NCBI RefSeq assembly: GCF_003201605.1
Contig: NZ_QJJR01000006.1
Location: 86,617 to 150,616, forward strand
Direction of reading: 5' to 3'
DNA length: 64,000 nt
DNA from: Streptohalobacillus salinus
GTDB taxonomy: Bacteria; Bacillota; Bacilli; Bacillales; Amphibacillaceae
Each line of letters begins with the position of its first letter. The first letter of the stretch is position 1. Shown in pieces: positions 57,412-64,000 of the stretch. A program made the position numbers and the translations under genes. The notes under the pieces are model-generated. The model saw only the letters and a program-made list of their open reading frames with translations. It did not search any database and was not told the origin of the DNA.

Positions 57412-59331
57412 TCACAAAATTTTTAGAAGCGCTTTCTTTGTTTCTGACTCAATGATTCGTCTCACATGACTCGGCTGTTCTGCTAAGACTGCCAGTCGCT
57501 GATAAAGCGAACGATGTGAATATTTCTCTTCTCGCTTAATGGCCACAAAGAAAATCAATGACACATCTTCCCCGTCCCAGTCAATGGGTTCTTTTAAGGT
57601 AATGACTGCAATTGTTGATTGTTTAACAAAACGTGGGTCCCCGTGCGGGACACTCATCCCACCACCTATAGCTGTCGACGCTTTACGTTCACGTAGAAGC
57701 GATTGGTGCACATATTCTTTCTCAACAACACCTGCTTGAACCAAGCGGTTCGCCACATACTCAATGAGTTGATATGGATGATCAAAACGATAATGTAAGA
57801 AAATAAAAGCTGGTTCGATCAATGTTTTGATATCCACTTCTGGTAAGGCTTGTGTTTTTTCCTCAACAGTAATGTAGGCCTGTAGTTTTTCTTCATCCGT
57901 TTTAGTAAACAATGGTGAAACAACAATATGTGGTGGGTCTTCTAACGCAAGCGGCAAGGTAGATATTAGAAAATCAACCGCTTCATGCTTTAAATATTGA
58001 TGGACTTCCGTCTCTTGTAGCGTCGCTTTAATCGATAGCTCACGAAAATGCGACTCGATTTTTGCTTTTAAAATCTCAGACATTCCTATACCCATATGAC
58101 AAACAATTGCTGTTTTTTGTGCTTTGTCCTTAAGTTTTTCTAAGCGTTCAAATGCAGCTTGGTAATGCAAGGCGAGGTAAGCAACTTCTTCTTCTGGCAC
58201 GAGAAAACCTAAGTCTTTTTCTAAATCAATGACATTTTCTAGTAAGACACTAAACAAATATGGATACATTTGTTTAATATCTTTTGTTAAGGGGTTACTA
58301 ACCGTTAACCCAAAACGCAACCGATTAATTGTCGTATACACGTGAACAAGCAAGCCTTCTTTAAGAAATGGATCATCGTAAAACGGCACTTGCATCCGCT
58401 GCACTAAACGCTCCGTAATCGCTTCGGTCAATGCTTTTGCTTGATTTTCAATTGCTAAGTTTAAAAAATCAGTATCATTTAACCCTTTTTTAATTTTTGC
58501 ACCCAGCATATGCATCGTTAAATATGCCACCTCTTCGTCTTTTAAATGCACGTTAAAAAAAGATTCAATGGAGGCTTTTAAAGGCAGAACATCTTGATAT
58601 TCATCTGTTGCTTTTAACTGGTTTAAATCTTCTTCTGTTAGTGTCATCGGTTGGTTCAGTTTTGTTCGCTTCACCATCAACAACACATGCATAACTAAAC
58701 GCTGAAAGCTTTCATCAGTGAAAAATAAGCGATGTTTTTCCTTAAAACTAGCCAGTTGTCGCTCAACTTCACTAACTTCATACGGCTCCATTTTCGAAAG
58801 CAGATACCGACAGCCGCTTGGTGTTTCAGACAAATCATCAATTTGTGCGAGTGCGCGCCGCTTATTAAGCTCATTACCTTCCAAGATCAGGCCGACCCGT
58901 TGCTTTGATGTTAAACTCAGTTGAAAACGTCTAAACCAGACGGTTAAGCCATCGGTCAATTGCTTAGCTTCTATTTTAGTCAAAAAATAGAGCTCAGTGA
59001 GACCGGTAATGCTGAATTTTTCTTTTCCCATCAATAACTCATAAGCGACTTGCCTCAAGTCAACATCAGCCGTCGGCTGAACTTTTTGTTGCAGCAACAC
59101 TTTTAATAACCGCTCTTTCTTTTCCTCATCAATCGCAAGCAGAATTCCTTTCCCTGGATCACGATTTAATGTAAAGGCGAACGCACTGGCTTGTTCTTTT
59201 TCGATGGTTGATAAATCATTTCGAATCGTCCTTAAAGAACAATCAAATTGATGGGCAAGTGTTTTTGTTAAGTGGTAGCGATTATCTTGTTCGACGAGAT
59301 AGATTAATAATGCTTGCTGTCGTTCATTCAT
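57412..59331 (-). CDS. BglG/MtlR-type PRD transcriptional activator
   Basis: 639 residues from ATG at 59331 behind AAAGGGGG (MNERQQALLIYLVEQD). N-terminal helix-turn-helix (LTKTLAHQFDCSLRTIRNDLSTIEKE), two PRD domains (conserved His in VLLMVKRT and AYLTMHMLGAKIK; YLALHYQAAF), a IIB-like domain (AIVCHMGIGMSEILKAK) and a C-terminal IIA (GGGMSVPHGDP, His near residue 560). Phosphorylation by the PTS controls it. 87 nt upstream of the PTS gene it should regulate. Confidence 0.92.
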   Translation of the reverse strand: MNERQQALLIYLVEQDNRYHLTKTLAHQFDCSLRTIRNDLSTIEKEQASAFAFTLNRDPGKGILLAIDEEKKERLLKVLLQQKVQPTADVDLRQVAYELLMGKEKFSITGLTELYFLTKIEAKQLTDGLTVWFRRFQLSLTSKQRVGLILEGNELNKRRALAQIDDLSETPSGCRYLLSKMEPYEVSEVERQLASFKEKHRLFFTDESFQRLVMHVLLMVKRTKLNQPMTLTEEDLNQLKATDEYQDVLPLKASIESFFNVHLKDEEVAYLTMHMLGAKIKKGLNDTDFLNLAIENQAKALTEAITERLVQRMQVPFYDDPFLKEGLLVHVYTTINRLRFGLTVSNPLTKDIKQMYPYLFSVLLENVIDLEKDLGFLVPEEEVAYLALHYQAAFERLEKLKDKAQKTAIVCHMGIGMSEILKAKIESHFRELSIKATLQETEVHQYLKHEAVDFLISTLPLALEDPPHIVVSPLFTKTDEEKLQAYITVEEKTQALPEVDIKTLIEPAFIFLHYRFDHPYQLIEYVANRLVQAGVVEKEYVHQSLLRERKASTAIGGGMSVPHGDPRFVKQSTIAVITLKEPIDWDGEDVSLIFFVAIKREEKYSHRSLYQRLAVLAEQPSHVRRIIESETKKALLKIL

Positions 59332-59379
59332 ACAAGACCCCCTTTCTCTCATGCAAGGATACTGATCTTTCCAAACGGG

Positions 59380-60873
59380 TTAAGGGCGTTGCTTTAACCA
59401 AATCGGTGATGCTTCTAACATAAACGCAAGCGATAACAACAAGTCTTCACGCCCTACCGCTGCCATCACTTGACAACCGAGAGGTAAACCAGTAGCGCTT
59501 AAGGAGACAGGGATACTCATTGCCGGTTGTCCGGTTAAATTAGCGAGCTGCGTGAAAGGTGTATACGTTAGGCTCGGCAAAAACATATCATAAATGAGCG
59601 CCAACTGTTCTTTCTTGGTGTAGTGGTCCACATTTAATAGCCGTTCAATCATAGCCTGATCCGGGGTAAGTTCTCCGATTTCAGGCGCGGGCGCTGCATT
59701 TGTTGGCGTTATATATAAATCAAACGTGTGGTGGAATTCCTCCATGTTGGCACTGGCTAAATCCCAATGATCGAGACTTTCACTAAAATCCGCAGCACTT
59801 ACTTCTTTCCCAACCTTATGCAGGGCATAGGTGAAGATATCTAAGTCATCAGCCGTCAACAATCGTGAAAACTGACGTTCTAAGCCACGGATCACCTTAT
59901 GCATTTCCCCAGCATTCATTGTGTAGTAATCTTGCATTAAGTGTACCCCGTTAATTGGTGCTTCTATTTCTTCAATCTCATGGCCAAGTGTTGCTAAATA
60001 ATTAACCGTTTTTATCACTGCTTGTTTCGCATCCTCAGTCACCGCTGTTCGAACAGGTGAGGCTGTTGTATAAGCGATCCGAAGTTTTCTTTTTAGTGGT
60101 TGATACTGCAAATCATAATAGCTTCTCTCGTCCAGTGGCACATGGAAAGCTGCCGCCGGTTGATAGATCTTTTGAACATCTAAAAAGCGAGCGCTATCAC
60201 GGACAGTACGGCTCAGCGCAAAATCAATTGCTGCCCCTTGCCACTGCCTTCCGGTACCAGGTCCAACCGGGGTTCTGCCACGCGTCGGTTTGAGTCCAAA
60301 AAGACCAGTGAACCCTGCCGGAATCCTAATTGAACCCCCGCCATCGCTTGCACCAGCCATTGGCACAACACCACTAGCAACCAGGGCAGCTGCGCCACCA
60401 CTTGACCCACCTGGTGAATGATTTAAATGCCAAGGATTCCGTGTTGCCCCATACGCGACAGGCTCTGTGATATTTTTTAATCCGAATTCCGGCGTATTTG
60501 AATGTCCTAATAATTGAAAGCCCGCCAATCGTGCTTTTTCAACGTAATAACTATCCCTTGAACTGACATGGTCTTCGAGTAACTTTGAACCCGCGGAAAG
60601 AACTTCGCCTTCAATCGCCTGAGAGATATCCTTTAGAAACAAAGGTACACCCGAAAATACGTCTCCTGACTCAGCTTCATTTAATTCTTCAACCGCTTTT
60701 GATTTCCGGGTTCTTACCACCGCATTCAACTTTGGGTTGACTTGGTCAAGTCGTTCAAAAGCAACTTTCAACAACTCGGCTTTCGTTACCTGTTTGTTTT
60801 TTACTAACTCGGCAAGTCCGACAGCATCATAGGTTTGATATTCGAGTGTATCCAATCTCTCCGCCTCCTTCAA
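59380..60873 (-). CDS. Amidase-signature family hydrolase
   Basis: 497 residues. Catalytic Lys in GVPLFLKDISQA and the Ser-rich GGSSGGAAALVASGVVPMAGASDGGGSIR (cis-Ser and nucleophile Ser). Length and the C-terminus QLANLTGQPAMSIPVSLSATGLPLGCQVM suit amidases such as the 6-aminohexanoate-cyclic-dimer group. Substrate unknown. Co-oriented with the VanZ-like gene (12-nt gap) and the PRD regulator. Confidence 0.88.
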   Translation of the reverse strand: MKEAERLDTLEYQTYDAVGLAELVKNKQVTKAELLKVAFERLDQVNPKLNAVVRTRKSKAVEELNEAESGDVFSGVPLFLKDISQAIEGEVLSAGSKLLEDHVSSRDSYYVEKARLAGFQLLGHSNTPEFGLKNITEPVAYGATRNPWHLNHSPGGSSGGAAALVASGVVPMAGASDGGGSIRIPAGFTGLFGLKPTRGRTPVGPGTGRQWQGAAIDFALSRTVRDSARFLDVQKIYQPAAAFHVPLDERSYYDLQYQPLKRKLRIAYTTASPVRTAVTEDAKQAVIKTVNYLATLGHEIEEIEAPINGVHLMQDYYTMNAGEMHKVIRGLERQFSRLLTADDLDIFTYALHKVGKEVSAADFSESLDHWDLASANMEEFHHTFDLYITPTNAAPAPEIGELTPDQAMIERLLNVDHYTKKEQLALIYDMFLPSLTYTPFTQLANLTGQPAMSIPVSLSATGLPLGCQVMAAVGREDLLLSLAFMLEASPIWLKQRP

Positions 60874-60884
60874 GATTTGAACAT

Positions 60885-61442
60885 TCAGATTTTTCTTCGC
60901 GTCGTTATTTGTGTATGCAAGTAACTTATGAAATAGCCAATCAAGATCCCTAATGCATTAAGAATCCAGTCATCAATGTCAACGGAGCGCGAGACAGCAT
61001 GCAATTGATGAAGTAAAAACTGACCCCCTTCAAACAAGACAGGGATAAACAATGCGTATAAGATAATTCTTACCACGCCATAACGCTTGTAGTAAAGCCA
61101 AAAGCCAATCGGGAACATGAGTACAACATTTCCTAATAAGTTCACTGCAATGATCGATAACGACAATGTGTTCGCCTGATAGGCTCTAATATATAATTTG
61201 ATTGTTTCAAAGGGTTCCAAGTTGATGGCTAGCTGATCACTCACATCACCAAGTCCTTGGAACCAAATAAAATAGCTTAATAGTAAAACATAAATGGTCA
61301 TAAGACCGTTATATAAGTAACGTTTCGTAACCTCAGACTTTAATGTCATCATTAAAATATATGCGATTACGACAACGGGGAAAATAAATAGAAAACCAAA
61401 ATGTATATAAGAAAGCAACAAGAAACCTCCTAGACCCATCAA
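60885..61442 (-). CDS. VanZ-like membrane protein
   Basis: 185 residues, five helices. The VanZ hallmark NLLGNVVLMFPIGFWL and FEGGQFLLHQLHAVSRSVDIDDWILNALGILIGYF is clear. VanZ relatives lower glycopeptide or lipoglycopeptide binding in some species; most have no known role. Start ATG behind TAGGAGG; the amidase gene follows 12 nt later. Confidence 0.87.
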   Translation of the reverse strand: MMGLGGFLLLSYIHFGFLFIFPVVVIAYILMMTLKSEVTKRYLYNGLMTIYVLLLSYFIWFQGLGDVSDQLAINLEPFETIKLYIRAYQANTLSLSIIAVNLLGNVVLMFPIGFWLYYKRYGVVRIILYALFIPVLFEGGQFLLHQLHAVSRSVDIDDWILNALGILIGYFISYLHTQITTRRKI

Positions 61443-62100
61443 GCTATATATTTTTTAACTGCATCAGATGGTGTATCTATATTATCATACAAAAATGTCC
61501 ACTTCACAATGGCAGAAGCACAATATCTTGGTTTTAATAAAAATTAATGCAACAAATTCTCTTAAAATACAAAGATGCGACACTGCTCGAAACGCTGCTA
61601 AACCATTCAACAAAAACAATATAATGTGGTATAACATAAACATGGAAGGTTTCTTACAAAAAACAGAACAATAAAGCGGGTAATTACTCATATATTCAGG
61701 TTGTCGACTAATTTAATCACTGCTTTTTATATATTTCGACGCTCACATTTCCAAACATGTTCTAATACCCTTATCGCAAGGTTACTTTGATAAAATTGGA
61801 TCCTATATTTCGTTATCATTTTGATCCCTTTTGTAATAAATTTAAATTTTTATTTTAAAATCGAATATTCCAACGCCTCAGTTCCTTTAATACGCGTATT
61901 CATTTACAATTTAAACATAAGCGTAAAATAATCCACACATTTAAACCCTTTCTTATCGTGAGATAATCACTATTCATTAGAAACGATAAGGAAGTATTCC
62001 TATAAGGAACTAAATATGGGGGGATCAATAATTTTGAAGCATGCAAAAAACCTTTGGTACGATAGTGAGTGTCATTGATGACCTCTAATTCAAATACCGA
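61443..62100. other. AT-rich intergenic region left of the IS110 fossil
   Basis: 658 nt with many stops in all frames. The part after about 62030 resembles the leader of an IS110-type element. No gene or RNA is supported in the rest. Confidence 0.4.
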
Positions 62101-62115
62101 AAGGAGACTTCTACG

Positions 62116-62400
62116 GTGGACTTTATACAAAATCATCGCTAAATGCAAATCACAGAAAACACATTAATTATCGGGGTGGACATCGCTAAACGTAAGCACG
62201 TTGCTCGTACGATTGATGATCACGGTCGTGATCTTGTGAAACGTTTGATGTTTGAGGGTTTTAAAGACTTACTGACATGCTCAAACATGTCGAACGACAC
62301 ACAGAGGTTCTTATTGGCATGGAACCAACAGGATACTGTTGGCTGAACTTAGATTATTATTTAAAAGACCTTGTTTCCAAGGTTGTCGTAGTGAATCCGT
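62116..62400 (+). pseudogene. IS110-family transposase fossil
   Basis: AAGGAG at 62101-62106 precedes GTG at 62116 (VDFIQNHR), then an in-frame TAA (62140-62142), then MQITENTLIIGVDIAKRKHVART with the first DEDD Asp. The frame shifts near 62275 into KHVERHTEVLIGMEPTGYCWLNLDYYLKD with the Glu, and homology ends at VVVVNP about 62400. One nonsense, one frameshift and loss of the C-terminal two thirds make it dead. Confidence 0.85.
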
Positions 62401-62571
62401 CAATGGAATTTAAAACGTTAATGTTTATTCTACTCGAACCTCGTGTTCCAATATTTTTTATTGAATACTTAGCTTTCACTAATCGGCGGTTTGATATCAC
62501 ACTTGGTAGAAAAACGGAGGAACACGGCAGAATTGCGAAAATAACTTATTTTATAGCGGGAGGACGTTTCA

Positions 62572-63144
62572 ATGAATATATTCAGAAGAAAATACCTATT
62601 ATCGATAGTCATCCCAGTAATTATAATAACCAGTGTGCTTTTATTAATATCGCATTACTATCCATTATCGTTACTTAGTATAAACAAACAATATAAGCAC
62701 ACACCTGAATCTATGACGGTTGCTCAATATGAAACGAAATTAAATGACTTAAAAAGAAGTTATGAAAAAAGTGAAACAAATGATTTAGCGATCATTAGGA
62801 TGCAACAAGGTTTGCTAGATGTTTATCACCAAGATTTTTTAATCAGTGGGGATTCAGTCATTTTTACTGATAAAAAATTTCATTCAATTAAATCGGACGT
62901 TATAAAAACCAGACAAATGTTGATGGATTTAACCTTTAGTGAAAATTATGACGAAAGCACAAAGAATTATTTGCAATTGCTAGTAGAGTCATTAATAAAA
63001 ATGGAGAGTTATATACAAAAAGTAGAACTGACAGATTCTTATTCAAAAGGAGAATTGGAACAAGTTTTAAATAAATTGCAAGTGCATTTTTACACCAGTT
63101 TAAAATATTTTAATTCTTTTTATGCTAGTTATACAAATAGTTAG
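62572..63144 (+). CDS. Orphan membrane-anchored protein (190 residues)
   Basis: Good SD GGGAGG 7 nt before ATG. One N-terminal helix (YLLSIVIPVIIITSVLLLISHYY), then an outside, mainly helical Lys/Glu/Ser/Tyr-rich region. I do not recognise the family. Base composition is more AT-rich than that of the housekeeping genes and it lies between an IS110 fossil and repeat ends, so horizontal origin is likely. Not in an operon. Confidence 0.65.
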   Translation: MNIFRRKYLLSIVIPVIIITSVLLLISHYYPLSLLSINKQYKHTPESMTVAQYETKLNDLKRSYEKSETNDLAIIRMQQGLLDVYHQDFLISGDSVIFTDKKFHSIKSDVIKTRQMLMDLTFSENYDESTKNYLQLLVESLIKMESYIQKVELTDSYSKGELEQVLNKLQVHFYTSLKYFNSFYASYTNS

Positions 63145-63340
63145 CAACTGTTTGTGTATTTTCGGCCGGATCTGACCAACATGAATTAACTGCCGTAATC
63201 TGCATTTCAATTATGTCATATAAAATTATCCTGATTTTCGGATGAGGATTTATTTGATGCTTACATTCTTGGTCTCTACGATTGTCTTTCTCTTTAACCA
63301 GGAAGTGCCAGGCACCATGTATCATAAGAACTTAAATTGA
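63145..63340. repeat. REP-like short palindrome within an unassigned stretch
   Basis: At about 63305-63319 AGTGCCAGGCACCATG contains the GTGCC/GGCAC palindrome common in REP-like intergenic repeats of Bacilli. The flanks (63150-63300) encode nothing I can support. Confidence 0.35.
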
Positions 63341-63381
63341 GCAGTCGCCCCTACTGGAAAATCAGAGGCGACTGCTTTTTA
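63341..63381 (+). terminator. Rho-independent terminator
   Basis: AGCAGTCGCC and GGCGACTGCT arms with a loop of about 17 nt, followed by TTTTTAG. It may serve the orphan gene, about 200 nt upstream, or mark an element boundary. Confidence 0.7.
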
Positions 63382-63449
63382 GTCCGGAAAATTATTAGTA
63401 ACATAAGTTTTAGCAAACAAATCGTGAATCACCCGCTGAATATAAGAAA

Positions 63450-63696
63450 AACAGAGCGGTTCACTCCGGATCATAAAGAGACGCGCACTTTATTTGGAGA
63501 GGCGAGCGTGCTAGCCTCTATGGCAGAGTCAGATTTTTTTATCATCTGGTTGCCGGGCTCAATTGCATGCGAGCAGAGTGACAGTCAAGTGACAATAAGC
63601 TAGCAGTGTTAATGTAAGCATTTAAAACACTAAGAAGCGATAGTCCGAGTGACGCACCTTTAAAAAGTTGTACAGTTTTGTGTTGACATACCAATC
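63450..63696 (-). mobile_element. IS end fragment (copy 2 of a diverged repeat)
   Basis: Reverse complement of copy 1 at 22068-22272: 36 identical nt at the outer edge (63661-63696) and patches of identity further in (63481-63620). This copy is longer by about 50 bp. No transposase is next to it. Both copies appear to be decayed ends of the same element family. Confidence 0.6.
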
Positions 63697-64000
63697 CAAA
63701 TACCCCGACCTCTATTCCACTAATGCAACCTCTCTCTTCTTTTATAAATAACCTTAAATCTTAAACTATTAAAAAATAGGTTTTTTGTAAAAAAATGTAG
63801 AAAGCATTGAACTCTTTATTTGTTTTTGCTACGCTAATACTGTAATTAATTTGAAATAATAAGGGGGGGAACTTACTTTCTATAATTCTTCACTTTAAAT
63901 TAATAGGTCTGTTGTAAAATGAAATGCATAATCCCATTAGATATTAAAAAAGCCATGTAAATGCGCTATACTTATGAGTGACTAAACAAATAAGTTAGGA
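63697..64000 (+). other. Right edge: intergenic DNA with a possible IS6-type end
   Basis: 304 nt. From about 63905 GGTCTGTTGTAAAATGA resembles the IS6-family terminal repeat (GGTTCTGTTGCAAAG). It is followed by CTATAC-like and AGGA-like words at the spacing expected before a transposase start, which would be outside the window. The rest shows no gene. Confidence 0.3.

Noticed and set aside
61468..61691. Overlapping 68-codon open frames on both strands
   Set aside because: No SD, AT-rich, unrelated to known proteins; they look like chance frames.
63125..63325. A 66-codon minus-strand frame
   Set aside because: Convergent with the orphan gene and crossing the REP-like palindrome; no SD or homology.
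63337..63603. An 88-codon plus-strand open frame
   Set aside because: It runs through a terminator hairpin and into the IS end repeat; no SD and no family resemblance.
1..64000. tRNA, rRNA genes and CRISPR arrays
   Set aside because: None seen by eye on either strand; a covariance search could settle this for tRNAs.

Overview
The window is a low-GC Bacillota chromosome segment, most like a Bacillaceae member (perhaps a halophilic or alkaliphilic genus near Amphibacillus or Halolactibacillus; the genus is a guess). Evidence: the Bacillus order yeaC-yeaD-yebA-guaA ... pbuG-yebE-yebG-purEKBCSQLFMNH is kept on the minus strand, purine riboswitches control three units, and TTG/GTG starts with strong Shine-Dalgarno (SD) sequences are common.

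Layout. 1-10.7 kb: de novo purine operon (purE to purH, purH running off the left edge) behind a PurR-type double operator, a sigma-A promoter and a guanine riboswitch. 10.6-13.2 kb: yebG, yebE and the purine permease pbuG with its own riboswitch. 13.2-22.4 kb: an insertion relative to Bacillus, holding an ABC exporter with a giant coiled-coil permease, mscL, a DUF4397 surface protein with a dedicated sortase, an endonuclease III homologue whose only good start is AUA, two small genes and an IS fragment. 22.4-28.4 kb: guaA with a third riboswitch, then the MoxR/DUF58/transglutaminase trio. 28.8-34.5 kb: KtrB potassium transporter, LOV-STAS blue-light sensor, a PH-domain membrane protein pair and two small membrane proteins. 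34.5-43.5 kb: a sugar locus (ABC importer, AraC regulator, two Gfo/Idh dehydrogenases, ThuA, two TIM-barrel isomerases) with no glycoside hydrolase, suggesting cleavage through 3-keto sugars. 43.8-46.9 kb: a TetR-controlled fused ABC protein. 47-61.4 kb: degenerate Rpn nuclease, RlmI-like methyltransferase, AEC transporter, gluconokinase, a TnpB fossil, UbiB-like kinase, phasin-like protein, uracil-DNA glycosylase, a fructose-type PTS with its PRD regulator, an amidase and a VanZ protein. 61.4-64 kb: AT-rich accessory DNA with an IS110 fossil, an orphan membrane-anchored gene and repeat/IS ends.

How it works together: purine synthesis, salvage import and GMP synthesis are all guanine-sensing units within 14 kb. 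The sugar locus has a promoter flanked by two LacI/CcpA-like operators and a hairpin separating the binding protein from its permeases. The most noteworthy points are the guaA riboswitch with three competing stems and a palindromic promoter, the altered pbuG aptamer, the hydrolase-free sugar locus, the sortase-substrate pair, the AUA start, and a diverged ~200-250 bp repeat present at both 22.1 and 63.5 kb.
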